Part shown: piece by piece, positions 1-10,838 of the stretch
Numbering within the stretch: the stretch's first letter is position 1
Layout: each line of letters opens with the position of its first letter
DNA from: Archivesica marissinica
Lineage: Eukaryota > Mollusca > Bivalvia > Venerida > Vesicomyidae
Assembly: GCA_014843695.1 (NCBI GenBank)
Contig: CM026387.1
Location: 68,246,630 to 68,310,629, forward strand
DNA: 64,000 nt
Direction: 5' to 3'
Program-made: the position numbers and the translations under genes
Notes under the pieces: generated by a model
Seen by the model: the letters and a program-made list of their open reading frames with translations, nothing else
Told to the model about the DNA's origin: nothing
The model's database searches: none

Positions 1-65
1 GGGGAAGGCCACAACGAGAGACGAATGGGAACCAGGTCGAAAGCGGAAAAAATCAAATCGCACAC

Positions 66-178
66 TCTCATTCCCTCTCTCTCTCTCCGCTGTCTCTCCT
101 CTCTCTCCTCTCCTCTTCTCTCCTCGCTCCTCCTCTCGTCTCCTCTCCTCTCTCTCTTCTCTCTCTCTCTGCGGGCTT
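66..178. repeat. CT-rich low-complexity tract
   Basis: A nearly pure pyrimidine (tctctc/cctctc) tract of about 110 bp. The short reading frames across it are compositional artefacts. Confidence 0.85.
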
Positions 179-265
179 ATTTTGGACTAGTCTCGTATAT
201 ATTATCCATAAATAGATTCCATACATACCAGTACAAGAAACTAAGTCGGGTCTACCTACGTACAC

Positions 266-773
266 TTAAAGCGACATTACATCGCAAAAAGCAAATAAAA
301 TGCATTTTTCACGTATAAATGCATTGCTACTACAAATTATTCCGAATACATCCAAACACTAACAATCAATAAACAGTATTTTTATAGTCTACAAGCTTTC
401 AAAATTGAAAGTAGAATTTCATTTAGCAGCCATCCATGCTCCTGAATTGACGTTTGTTTGTCATCGGAGTCAATACTAAACGCGAAGTAATGTCGTTTAG
501 AGATACTTTAACTAAGATTAGTCTACAAATAAATATGCATAGGCACAAATGTGAGATATAACGGTAAATCTGTACCATAAATCGTGTTATTCACGCTTAG
601 ATATCGACCCTATTTACATTATTTTGTTATGTCAACAAACCGCGTATACGACGTTTGTTTATTAGTTGAAATATTCAGTTTTTGAGGTAAATATTTGGGG
701 GGAAATAATACCATATAATATGAAAATACATTCTGTAGAAATTTGCGTTTTCACTGATGTAGTGTCGCTTTAA
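266..773. mobile_element. MITE, TTAA-ended family, long copy
   Basis: The ends are inverted repeats: TTAAAGCGACATTACATC on the left, and GATGTAGTGTCGCTTTAA on the right. A second copy in reverse orientation lies at 58550-58886 and matches most of the interior. This copy is longer because it carries roughly 170 extra bases between about 316 and 505. Each end reads TTAA, which could be a piggyBac-like target duplication or simply part of the inverted repeat. No transposase is present, so it is non-autonomous. Confidence 0.75.
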
Positions 774-1674
774 ATAAAGACAATATTATATATTTAGAAT
801 TCAAACCAGTATATGTTAGTTTTGAACATCAGTTTGAAATACAATACTACAGCAATGTAGATATATCTATGGAAGATATAATCACAATTGCATCATGGTG
901 TTCAGAAGAGCTAAGACAAAAAAGTTACCCAAGAACGAAGGAGCAGTTGCCCACCGTGTGCGCCATATCTATAGCTGCTATGTCGCCAGCGATGTCCTTG
1001 TTGAAGACCGTCAACATAACTTTCTTGTTTCGAAAAGATGCCTGCAGAGGGATAGAGGACAGCGGTGGTAATATTAATTCAATAACTATATAGTCAAACA
1101 TTCCTTAAAGAGCACCCGCTGGAACCCACTAAACGCAAAATCAAAAACGAACACAGATTGCATGTGAGTACAGATTATTCAAATTATTTTATTTAAGGCT
1201 TACATGATATGGAATATTGGAAATAGTCTTGTTACTTGCTACGTTTATTGTGTTAACTAGACGAGTATTAGAACACATTGAAGGCGAACCAGCGAAGGAT
1301 GTTGTCGTTAGCCAACTCACCTGATATAGGAGAAAAGTAACCAGATGCAAGTCATTCAGTTGTTCAAAACCATAACAATACCGTTAACTAATAGTGCCAT
1401 TATAAACACTGACGGCAGTGTTAGTTAACGAGTAGTTAAGTTTGCTGAACATATTTTAACGTTCGTGATAGCTAACGCTACGTTAAATCTTTAACAATGA
1501 TGTTAGAAAAGTTGCTATGGAAGTATATTCCAAAATGCACAATTCTCACTTTCATCAACTATGGCCGACTTATATTGATAATTATGCTACAGGCTGGGAA
1601 TTTACCAATGCTACATGCACTACATAGCTCGTGTTCTTCTGTTAGTAGTGTGCATAAAAATGAAGTTTAACAAA
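774..1674. other. Gene-free stretch, 3' flank of the minus-strand gene
   Basis: No convincing coding region or repeat was seen. It probably contains the 3' UTR of the minus-strand gene ending at 1675. The nearest minus-strand AATAAA is at 1188-1193. The 74-codon open frame at 869-1093 has no recognisable content. Confidence 0.4.
1188..1193 (-). promoter_or_regulatory. Candidate polyadenylation signal
   Basis: AATAAA on the minus strand, about 480 bases after the stop codon of the minus-strand gene at 1675. It is only a hexamer match in AT-rich DNA. Confidence 0.25.
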
Positions 1675-4114
1675 TTAAAACGTATATCTATAAAATCTGA
1701 CCTTGTATTTATGGCTAAATGCTCCACCGTGTATGTATTCGTGAAACTGGATGCATCTCAAACCTTCTGTTTTATACCGGCTGAACATTGACACCATCTG
1801 ACCAGTCTCGAACTGCCGTTGGAAAATCTCAAGATCTGATTTTGGAACTTTGGTGTTTATTTTATTCTGGCGCCTCCCTTTTTTCGGTAACCTCTTTTTC
1901 ACTTTTCCCTTCTCATTTATGGAAAACTGTGCATTGTCTGCACTTATAGCCGATTTGCTGAAACGTGCATCTTTGATTGCATCGCCTGTAGTTGATATAT
2001 TTGTAATCGTTTGAGATCTACTCATATGAACCGGTCTTCTGAAATTCTTCTTGGCTACGTCAGTACGGTGTTGATTACTGTCTTTCATGCTTCTCTCACT
2101 ACATTTGTTACTAGAATTATTTTCGTTGACTATATTGTCTAGAATTTTTGATTGTTCTAAATAACCTATATCTGCGCAGCCTCTTCGTAATATTGTGACT
2201 TGTTTGGCACCGGCAACTATTTTGGAACTGCTTGCTTTCGTATAAGGAATTATCGTGCACGATTTGATCTGATTACTTTTTGAAGAACTTACATGTGAAC
2301 CACGCTTTGATCGTAAGCGATCGTCTAGCTTAGTGTTTCCTGAGACTGTTAATGAACTTAACTCGTGAAAGCTAATGTTTCGATCACATCTTTCAGAATG
2401 CTGTATTATAGTTTCTTTATTGCAATGTATGTTCGTGCTACATTCCATTACCATCTTATGTGACTTTAAACTAATATGCTTAGAAGCATCGGGCTCTTGA
2501 AAATGCACATGTTTAGTATATGTATATGCACTTTCTTCATCTGACGTTAAACTGTTCGTTTGTCTCGCTATTTCTTGTGTCGTATTATTTTCGTGGACAT
2601 GATTTTGGTTGTAATTTACAGCTGATGATTCTTTGTATTCTTCGATTTCATTTCTGCTCTTTGATTTTGCCTCAATTTCGAAAGAAGCGGCTACAATAAT
2701 GGTATCCTTTGCAATGTCATCCTGAACAAACCATTTTGAAATAATTGCAATGCTTATATCATTTGATGTCTTGTCTTGGCAAATTATTATTTCAATATCA
2801 TCATCATCTGGCGTTTTACCAGTATCGACTGCTGCGGTATCAAGAATGTTGCGTTCACCGTTGACGTCATCATTAGCTGTCGTTTTACCAGTATCGACTG
2901 CTGTGTTATCAAGAATGTTGTGTTCACCATGGACGTCATCACCATATGTCGTTTTACGAGTATCGACTGCTGTGTTATCAAGAATGTTGTGTTCACCGTG
3001 GACGTCATCACCATCTGTCGTTTTACCAGTATCGACTGCTGCGGTATCAAGAATGTTGCGTTCACCGTTGACGTCATCATTAGCTGTCGTTTTACCAGTA
3101 TCGACTGCTGTGTTATTAAGAATGTTGTGTTCACCGTGGACGTCATCGCCATCTGTCGTTTTACCAGTATCGACTGCTGTGTTATCAAGAATGTTGTGTT
3201 CACCGTGGACGTCATCACCATCTGTCGTTTTACCAGTATCGACTGCTGCGGTATCAAGAATGTTGCGTTCACCGTTGACGTCATCATTAGCTGTCGTTTT
3301 ACCAGTATCGACTGCTGTGTTATTAAGAATGTTGTGTTCACCGTGGACGTCATCGCCATCTGTCGTTTTACCAGTATCGACTGCTGTGTTATCAAGAATG
3401 TTGTGTTCACCGTGGACGTCATCACCATCTGTCGTTTTACCAGTATCGACTGCTGCGGTATCAAGAATGTTGCGTTCACCGTTGACGTCATCATTAGCTG
3501 TCGTTTTACCAGTATCGACTGCTGCGGTATCACTAATGATGTGTTCACCGTGGACGTCATCATCATCTGGCGTTTTACCAGTATCGACTACTGCGGTATC
3601 ACTAATGATGTGTTCACCGTGACGTCATCATCATCTGTCGTTTTACCAGTATCGACTGCTGTGGTATCACTAATGATGTGTTCACCGTGGACGTCCATCA
3701 TCTGTCGTTTTAACCAGTATCGACTGCTGTGGTATCACAATGATGTGTTCACCGTGGACGTCATCATCATCTGTCGTTTTACAACCGTATCGACTACTGC
3801 GGTATCACTAATGTGTGTTCACCCGTGGACGTCATCACCATCTGTCGTTTTACTAGTATCGACTGCTGTGGTATCAAGAATGTTGTGTTCACCGTGGACG
3901 GCATCGCCATCTTTCATATCATATACATTTTGATCTATTTCATGCTTGTGAAATCTCTGGCAACAAATGGCGTACTTCTTGCTCCAAGAACGTTTTTTCA
4001 TTTATCATGTGCACATGCCCGTCGCCATGACAGTGTCTGTAAACATTCTGTCCGTTGTTCGATACATTGAGATCATTATGTTTCTTGCGGACACATGCTA
4101 CATGATTTTCTCTT
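1675..4114 (-). CDS. Unknown repeat-containing protein, main exon (frame interrupted)
   Basis: I do not recognise this protein. On the minus strand a frame is open from about 3624 down to the stop at 1675. Its C-terminal ~280 residues are non-repetitive, polar and basic (for example KKRLPKKGRRQNK). Before them the frame runs through about 16 tandem 23-residue units rich in Asp, Asn and Thr (core NGERNILDTAAVDTGK). The DNA unit is 69 bp, so it keeps frame. Between about 3610 and 3840 several units carry 1-2 bp insertions or deletions that shift the frame. Another shift is needed near the A6 run at 3994-3999. Beyond it, the first frame reopens up to a splice acceptor (TGTTTCAG) before 4114, and its phase fits the predicted first exon at 7246-7233. 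If the indels are assembly errors, this is one exon of about 810 codons. If they are real, the gene is decaying or allelic. Expression is unknown. Confidence 0.55.
2806..3910 (-). repeat. Coding minisatellite, 69-bp unit, about 16 copies
   Basis: The unit contains CGTTTTACCAGTATCGAC and CACCGTGGACGTCATC (plus strand). In the left two thirds, three unit variants recur in a fixed order, giving a 207-bp higher-order period. From about 3610 to 3840 the units are irregular, with small non-triplet indels. The array is in frame with the flanking minus-strand coding sequence. Confidence 0.9.
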
Positions 4115-4269
4115 CTGAAACAGTGCATGTATATTATAACCGACTAAAACTAAATTGCACATTTAGTTTAATAATATATCATAGCATTATATACATGTAA
4201 CTATCAATACAATATTTAATACATAAGTAAATAATAAGTGTGTAAGACCACACGTACTGACAACATTAC

Positions 4270-4485
4270 AATGAAGTTTACCTTCAAATCTGTGTTAAAG
4301 CTCACCTCTATTAAGCAGCCAACCTGTATTAAGCAACCAGCCTCAGATTCCCAAACTGGCATCTTGTATAAATGTGACAAATATTATATATATTCCTGTT
4401 CAACTAATTGTCACAATTTCTAACAAGGTTGCTATCGTACAAGTATACTCGTGATAAATCAGTATTACACAAGTTTGACTGTAAA
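4270..4485. repeat. Dispersed repeat (TATTAAGCAGCCAACCTG type)
   Basis: Contains CTATTAAGCAGCCAACCTGTATTAAGC, written here only to show similarity with 50635-50790, which shares several such blocks. Related words also occur at 49548-49585. It ends near CACAAGTTTGACTGTA. It is probably an old MITE-like element in the intron of the minus-strand gene. Confidence 0.45.
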
Positions 4486-4539
4486 GAAATACATCCTTTT
4501 AAAGTTCTTGAAGATATGTAATTTTATTGTGATTATGTT

Positions 4540-4558
4540 CGCGTGCGTGCGTGCGTCG

Positions 4559-4602
<44 letters not shown>

Positions 4603-4651
4603 TGTGCGTGCGTGCGTGCGTGCGTGCGTGCTGCGTGCGTGCGTGCGTGTG

Positions 4652-4699
<48 letters not shown>

Positions 4700-4705
4700 G
4701 CGTGT
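4540..4705. repeat. GCGT/TGCG tetranucleotide microsatellite
   Basis: About 165 bp of (GTGC)n with a few interruptions. Long Arg/Ala/Cys/Val-rich and Thr/His-rich frames in all phases are artefacts of this tract. Confidence 0.95.
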
Positions 4706-5206
4706 GGCGGCGTGCGTCCTTTTCGCATGTTTTATTATACAACTTTGCAACAACTTCAATTTTGTATATTTGTTTTGTGTTTTGTTGCGTCTTTTGACCT
4801 TCTCCTTGTTAGAAATAAAGAACTATTTCGATTTAAGACACATATCAGATAAATATTACATGTATTTACACATAGATATAAATATAATGGCTGTGGGAGC
4901 TCTTTGTAAAATGTATGCGTTATGTTTGCACTGTTTCGCTAACTGTTTAATAATTATGTATGTCCTCATGGGCTTGAAAGCCTACTGGAATTTAATAAAA
5001 TAACTATCAACTATCAATATAGCTGGCATACAAAACGGACACTCACATACAATTGCAACTCATTTTTAATCAGGAATATATCTTTACTGCGAACTTATTT
5101 GACTATAAATTTACATAGACAATCGTCAGTCCAACATTATATTGTACGCATACTACAATCGTTGTGCCATTTGAATTACATCACTCGTTGAAGAACAGAA
5201 CATAAT
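4706..5206. other. Intronic stretch without recognised features
   Basis: AT-rich sequence within the predicted intron of the minus-strand gene. No coding signal or repeat was recognised. Confidence 0.4.
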
Positions 5207-6804
5207 ATAGAGTGTGGAACCTATGCTCGGCGTATTCCTATGCTCGGCGTATTTTTTCCATTTACATCCGTATTTAAAATATTTAAATAGTATTAGTTGA
5301 CGAGGTGAAGCATGGTTCAATAGCATTCCGTTGTGCGTACCGGTAGCCTAATACAACTGTCACCTGACTGGTTCAGTAGCCGAATATAAACAGACAACTT
5401 GTCGGAAATTTTTTTCCACCGAAATAATGTGGTTCATGAGCATTTCAGGTGGCTATCCGGATTGGAAAAAAATGTACAATAACCAGAAAAAAGTTTCTTA
5501 TGAGTTGTAATATTGTTATTATTGATGTTACTTAATATAACATTATTGCCAAATATAATGTAATTTATGTTCATAAGGCATCGTTAGCCTCGTTCGCACG
5601 TATACAGAAATTCAGACATCCACTCCTGATTTACCCGTGCATAAAAAAAATTTCATGTACTCCGTACATAGGTGCCCTAAAGTATCTAGTTCCCCATGGA
5701 AAAAGGTGCCATTGCGATAGCTACATTGAGGCGCATGGTCACGTAATGAAGCTAAAATTTTCAACAACAATTTTATGAAAGTTGTGTTCACGACTTAAGA
5801 AAATAATAATATACGACAAATGCATTTACACTTTTGCTATAGGCCATGATATGTAGAACATAGGTTCCACCACTCTATAGATAATATATATATATAGATA
5901 TATATATATATATATATATATAATATAATATATATATATATAATAGAACCTAAAAGAACCGTGACAGAAAGAAATAAGCATAGAGTGGTGGAACCTATGC
6001 TCGGCGTAAATCCTACATATCATGACCTATTAAAAAGTTAAATTCACTTGCCGTATATTCTTATTTTCTTAAGTCATGAACACAACTTTCAAGAAATTGT
6101 TGATGAAAAATGTACCTTCATTACGTGACCATGCGCCTCAATGAAGCTATCGCAGCGACACCTTTTTCCATGGGGAACTAGATACTTTAGGGCACCTATG
6201 TACGGAGTACATGGACGTTTTTTATTTATGCACGGGTTGAATATATTATTTTAACTTAGTAACATCAATAACTAACAATATTACAACTCATAAGAAACTT
6301 TTTTCTGGTTATTTGTACATTTTTTTCCAATTCGGATATGTATGTATGTTCCATTAATGTCAAACCCCTTGCGGGGACGTAGACATGTTTTCCTGTGCAA
6401 GTTTAGCCGACCTAAGTGGTTAACCAGTACTAAGCAATGTGTGTGAGGTGCCTTGCTCAATGACACTACATAAGTGGCCTGACCGCGTATCGAACCCGGG
6501 ACGATATATTCCAGATCCGACGCTCTACCACTGGACCACGGATGTCACACAATATAGCTACCTGAAATGCTCATAAACCGCATCATTTCGGTGGAAATGT
6601 TTTCCCAACAAGTGTTCTGTTTATATTCGGCTACTGAACCAGTTGCATTAGGCTATCGGTACGCACAACGGATTGCTATTGAACCGTGCTTCACCCCTGT
6701 CAGCGAAAATAGGTTAAAACTATTTAAATATTTTAAATACGGATGTAAATGGAAAAAATACGCCGAGCATAGCAATACGCCGATCATAGGTTCCACCACT
6801 CTAT
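5207..6804. mobile_element. Large foldback element with ~650-bp arms
   Basis: The left arm (5207-5876) and right arm (5978-6804) are inverted copies of one another. Matching landmarks appear in reverse order on the two sides: the GGAACCTATGCTCGGCG ends, the Phe/Lys-rich A/T block near 5280 and 6720, the GTTCAGTAGCCGAATATAAA block near 5375 and 6620, TAGTTCCCCATGGAAAAAGG near 5690 and its complement near 6170. The centre is a (TA)n loop (5880-5945) flanked by another copy of the terminal motif on each side. The right arm is longer because a SINE has inserted at about 6340-6553. No transposase is visible. It lies inside the predicted intron of the minus-strand gene. Confidence 0.8.
6340..6553 (-). 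mobile_element. tRNA-derived SINE inserted in foldback right arm
   Basis: The minus strand begins with a tRNA-like head (CGTGGTCCAGTGGTAGAGCG, then a B-box like GGGTTCGATACGC) and ends in a (TATG)n-like tail. The matching position in the left foldback arm is uninterrupted (GGCTATCCGG), which shows that this is a later insertion. Confidence 0.7.
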
Positions 6805-7232
6805 TTATAAACACAAATAAAAATCAGATACAATTTAGAGTATACATACAACATGACATACATGCAGATAATTAAGAATGAAAAACAATGCAACATCATA
6901 GTTTTGGCCTAAAATCAAGGAAAATGTTAATAGTTATTATCTGTTTTTGTATGTCACTTTTACTATTGATTTGCAATAAAATATTATTAAAGTTCATTTC
7001 AATTTATGTGTACTTAAAGATTGGATAACATTATCCCAAAATATGAATATGTTTTAAAATGCGGAAATACTACGTATAATCTACAATAAGGATGTCTACA
7101 TATCTGTGAGAATTCCACTTGGAATGTATTACAATGTAACGTATATATGTCAGTCACATTGTAATCAATAACCCTGACATCCTAAGCTACACTCGTGACA
7201 TTGGAAATAATACATGAACATGAAATACTTAC

Positions 7233-7246
7233 GTTATCGCTGCCAT
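7233..7246 (-). CDS. Predicted first coding exon of the minus-strand gene
   Basis: On the minus strand an ATG at 7246 gives Met-Ala-Ala-Ile plus two bases, followed by a consensus donor GTAAGT (7232-7227). The phase (two bases left over) fits the acceptor before 4114, where the first base completes a Thr codon and the frame continues Arg-Glu-Asn-His. The sequence upstream (7250-7480) is unusually CpG-rich for this window. The join is inference; RNA evidence would be needed to prove it. Confidence 0.45.
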
Positions 7247-7480
7247 TTTACGCCGATGCAATGCGTGTTTACTTCCGTTCGACGTCATATCACGTTCACG
7301 TTTCCCGCCAAACCGCAACGTTGTCAGTGTACAGTATATTGCGAATGTCAACAGGAACTCGAAACACGTCAAACCGAACACGCAATTATAAATTGAATTG
7401 CGACACATTACCACATGATTCATAATAAGCTGAACAACTGACGTTCTGCGGATTCAAATACGACAACGACTACGATCCAA
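7247..7480 (-). promoter_or_regulatory. Probable CpG-rich promoter and 5' UTR region
   Basis: CpG dinucleotides are frequent here (CGACGTCATATCACG, TTCCCGCC, AACCGCAACG) in an otherwise CpG-poor neighbourhood. It lies immediately upstream of the predicted minus-strand start codon at 7246. No TATA box is assigned. Confidence 0.35.
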
Positions 7481-7499
7481 TCTGTGCGATATGCATGTT

Positions 7500-7740
7500 T
7501 AGCCCTGGTGCTAGTACCCGCCTACCATAATGTACAGGAGCTTGACATTTGATCCATATGCCATCAAAAGCATTGTACCTCTATCCTAGGACCCCCTCTA
7601 TTGGAGCAGTGTACCTCTATCCCAGGACACCCCTCTATGAAATTTAGGATAGATTTACAAGGCTTTTGGTGGCTATTTGATATGGATACACTTTTAGCTC
7701 CTGTGTATACTGTTACGGATAGCTAGTAGGTATTCAGCTG
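7500..7740. mobile_element. Imperfect foldback MITE
   Basis: Landmarks of the left half (CTAGTACCCG, ACAGGAGCTT, TCCATATGCCATCAAAAGC) recur in reverse complement order in the right half (GCTTTTGGTGGC...ATATGGA, AGCTCCTGTGTA, GGATAGCTAG). The centre contains two copies of GTACCTCTATCC. There is no coding capacity. Confidence 0.5.
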
Positions 7741-8225
7741 CCGATTGTAATTTTTACTAGATGCAGGGTAGCAGATACTAGATAAATGTAATTGTGCACA
7801 CGTGCGTGTGTGTTTTATTATTTTAACACTGCCACACTATAAACGTCAAACAGTATATATCCCAACCGAGTCAGTTTATAAATGCTTGACGTGGCACTTG
7901 TGTCGTAGTCGTTATCACATTTCTGCACATTCATTCCAGTACACAACCAAAACGGACGAATACTACTAACAGTCTGTAGGATTTATTTCATTACAAACAA
8001 AATCATGTTGTCAATGTACGACAGAACCGTTGACATTTCTATTCGGGAATAAATATAGACATTTTTTGAAACAAACCTACACTATTCAATGTCACATTCA
8101 ATGTAATATCAAAGGATTAACTCCATATTGCTGATATGCCCTGTCTAATAAGTTGCGGCACGTTTTGGCACACTGTAACGTCATATACCCTATTCCGAGC
8201 TTTATTCAATGTATGCGATAGTAGG

Positions 8226-8460
8226 GTGTTCGATAGCGCAGTAGTTAGCGCGCTCGATTCTCCCCAATGCAACCCAGGTTCGATCCTCGGACCGGGAAGT
8301 ATGTGAGATGGTACGTTGGTCGCCAGATCGAACAGGTGGTTTTCTCTGGGTACTCCGGTTTCTTTCCACACGAATGACCACATTTACGCTTTCATCCGCG
8401 CCAACGAGAGTGATTAATATAAGTTGTTAAAACTTGTTTCGCAATCGTTGTAAAATAAAT
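8226..8460 (+). mobile_element. tRNA-derived SINE, family C
   Basis: The head is tRNA-like (GATAGCGCAGTAGTTAGCGC; B-box GGTTCGATCC). The body holds GTACTCCGGTTTCTTTCC, and the tail is AACTTGTTTCGCAATCG then AAATAAATAAA. A second copy in opposite orientation is at 10605-10838. The tail is shared with family B. Confidence 0.8.
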
Positions 8461-8540
8461 AAAGTCTAAAAAAAGAAGTATGGTGTTCACACAAGAAATG
8501 GACATACATGTGGTAGTATAATTAGCAAGAAATAGCACAG

Positions 8541-8776
8541 TAGGTTCGATCCCCCGTCTGACCCTAATAAAATTAACAGTCTTTCAGATGGGACGTTAAA
8601 CCGAGGTCTCGTGTCGGTGCTTTACACCGTGCACGTAAAAGAACCAGAGGAGACTCTGGAATGGGTCTCTGTCTGTATCATTGCACTATCCTCCAAAATC
8701 TAAAATGACTAATATCTTCAGGAGGCGTCGCTCATATGGGCAACCGGTAGCGACGATAAATAAACGTAAAACACAC
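8541..8776 (+). mobile_element. tRNA-Thr-like SINE, family A, 5' truncated
   Basis: Starts within the B-box (GGTTCGATCCCCCGTCTGAC) and continues through the family body to the tail GGCAACCGGTAGCGACGATA, AATAAACGTAAA and a CA-rich end. Confidence 0.85.
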
Positions 8777-8784
8777 AAAAGTAG

Positions 8785-9020
8785 GTGATGAATGCCCCCG
8801 AAGTGTGACCTTCACCTTGAAGCTATGTACCTGGGTCATGTGTACGATACATCACCTCTATATGGCGAACATATTATGGCACATAGGTTATGAATCCCTT
8901 CATAGCTGAAGAAGTTACAGTCCGGACAGGAAATGTTGATTCAGACGGACGGACACACGGATGGACAGTGCGAAAACTATATGCATCTGAAGAAATTTCT
9001 TCGCGGGACATAATTACCAT
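8785..9020. repeat. Dispersed repeat of the GGACGGAC type
   Basis: Contains GTGACCTTCACCTTGAAGC and ends in CAGACGGACGGACACACGG and ATTTCTTCGCGGGACATAAT. This resembles a repeat class common in molluscan intergenic DNA, as judged from memory only. No coding sequence. Confidence 0.4.
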
Positions 9021-9327
9021 GATGCCAATGTATAATTAATGAGATACACATAAATATAAAAAAATATTAATGTAGGCGCATGTACATAATTATTCTAATA
9101 TGCGCTGAAAGTGTGTGCAATCCGGATAGCTAGACGCACGTTCATTTTAGGATTTCGGCTGATGAATCTTGTAAACGCATCCTATAATATTAGTAAAAAA
9201 ACAACACTAGATCAACATATCAGCGCATCCAAAATCGCACATCAAATGTTGAAAGACATTGCCTAGTATTCTCTCTAATACGCAGAACGCAAATGTACAT
9301 AACTATCGAAGAGGAATAAAAGTTTAG
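9021..9327. other. Intergenic, nothing recognised
   Basis: About 300 bases of AT-rich DNA without a recognisable gene or repeat. Confidence 0.4.
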
Positions 9328-9555
9328 TTTATACAAATTTATATTAGCTCGATTGCGAAACAAGTTCTAACAACTAATAGGCCCACTAATCACTCTCGAG
9401 ACTTCATTCATTCCTGGTGGAAACCATCACCGCGAAGGAGAGAGAAGAGGCAATGTGGAATTTCAATGCCTTGCCTAAGGGCACAATCGTAACGGCTACA
9501 GAGGGGCCTTTCACATCTGAAGTGAACGCGCTACTACTGCGCTATCACGACTTCA
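9328..9555 (-). mobile_element. tRNA-derived SINE, family B
   Basis: The reverse complement shows the family head GAAGTCGTGATAGCGCAGT, middle TTAGGCAAGGCATT, and tail AACTTGTTTCGCAATCGAGC then AAATTTGTATAAAC. The anticodon and B-box part of the head is damaged in this copy. Confidence 0.8.
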
Positions 9556-10060
9556 ATGAGGAATTAAGGTCACGTGATATCCTTAGCTCACATAAGTAAA
9601 ATAATTTGAAAACAAATCAAATTAGCGGATTTTGAAATGCACAGCGAAATAACTTGATTATTATTGTAACAAAGAAACTAAATAAAGTGTTATGAATCTA
9701 TCATATATTATAATGACAATAAAAATAATGTCTACATTTAAGAATATTGAATTGTTAATCGAATTTTAATCTAGCACACTTTATTGTAAGTCTATTATTG
9801 CTATTTTTGTCACATCAATATTTTCACTGAAGTAATCTACAACATATTGTGAAAAGTAAATATTTGTAAAAACATGAAATCTACAAACGGTTTTCAATGA
9901 TCTATGTTTGCGTGACATTAATGCTATTATGTAAAAACACTGGGTCTGTTGCTTGTGTTCCCGATCCTTGGATCATGCCATATATATCGGCTTGCTGGTC
10001 GATCTGTCTGTGTTTGCAGAAGGACATGTTCATTACTTGTTCTTGGTTTTGGATGTGCCT
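9556..10060. other. Intergenic, nothing recognised
   Basis: AT-rich, no convincing open frame or repeat. Confidence 0.4.
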
Positions 10061-10314
10061 ACAATCCAGGGATCGCAGGTTCGATCCCCGTCTGACCCTA
10101 ATAAAATTAACAGTATTTCAGATGGGACATTAAACCGAGGTCTCGTGTCGGTGCTGTACACCATGCACGTAAAAGAACCAGAGGAGACTCTGGAATGGGT
10201 TTCTGTCTGTATCATTGTGCTATTCTCCAACAATCTAAAATGACTAATCTCTTCAGGAGGCGTCGCTCATATGGGCAGCCGGTAGCGACGATAAATAAAC
10301 GTAAAACACACACA
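10061..10314 (+). mobile_element. tRNA-Thr-like SINE, family A, head truncated
   Basis: Begins at AATCCAGGGATCGCAGGTTC (anticodon arm 3' side) and is otherwise full to the AATAAACGTAAAACACAC tail. Confidence 0.85.
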
Positions 10315-10604
10315 GGATGTACCTAGCTCAGTATGTTTGGTCTATAGTTCTAACTGTAGTGAAGCTGTCCGAGGTTATAAAACTGTTCACAGATCTCGAG
10401 CTCAAGAAATGCGTTGGTTGAGTCTGAGAGTTGCTCTTGGCTCAACCAATTAGAAGCTTGGAGATTGGAGAAATATTGTACGACCTCCAGACCTGGCCTA
10501 TTTTTGGAATTTCGAATTATCTTGTCTAGTGTTGCATTATCTGCATTGATAAATGTTTTCGAAATTGTATATTCACAGACAGAAAACGTTTAAACTTTGT
10601 TTAT

Positions 10605-10838
10605 TTTTACAACGATTGCGAAGTAAGTTTTAACAACTTATATTAATCACTCTCGTTGGCGCGGATGAAAGCGTAAATGTGGTCATTCGTGTGGGAGGAA
10701 ACCGGAGTACCCGGAGAAAATCCACTTGTCCGATCTGATGACCACCATACCATCTCACATACTTCCCGGTCCGGGGATCGAACCCGGGTTGCATTGGTGA
10801 GAATAGAGCGCTCTAACCACTGCGCTAATCGGACAGAA
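10605..10838 (-). mobile_element. tRNA-derived SINE, family C
   Basis: Reverse-strand counterpart of 8226-8460. The tail reads as TTTACAACGATTGCGAAG on the plus strand, and the head ends in CCACTGCGCTAATCGGACAG. Confidence 0.8.

Noticed and set aside
869..1093. A 74-codon open frame
   Set aside because: No start context, repeat or domain support; within chance expectation.
2750..3933. Plus-strand frames of 290 and 385 codons over the 69-bp repeat
   Set aside because: Shadows of the in-frame minus-strand coding repeat, which links to non-repetitive coding sequence.
4451..5003. Arg/Ala/Cys-rich and His/Thr-rich frames
   Set aside because: Produced by the GCGT microsatellite.
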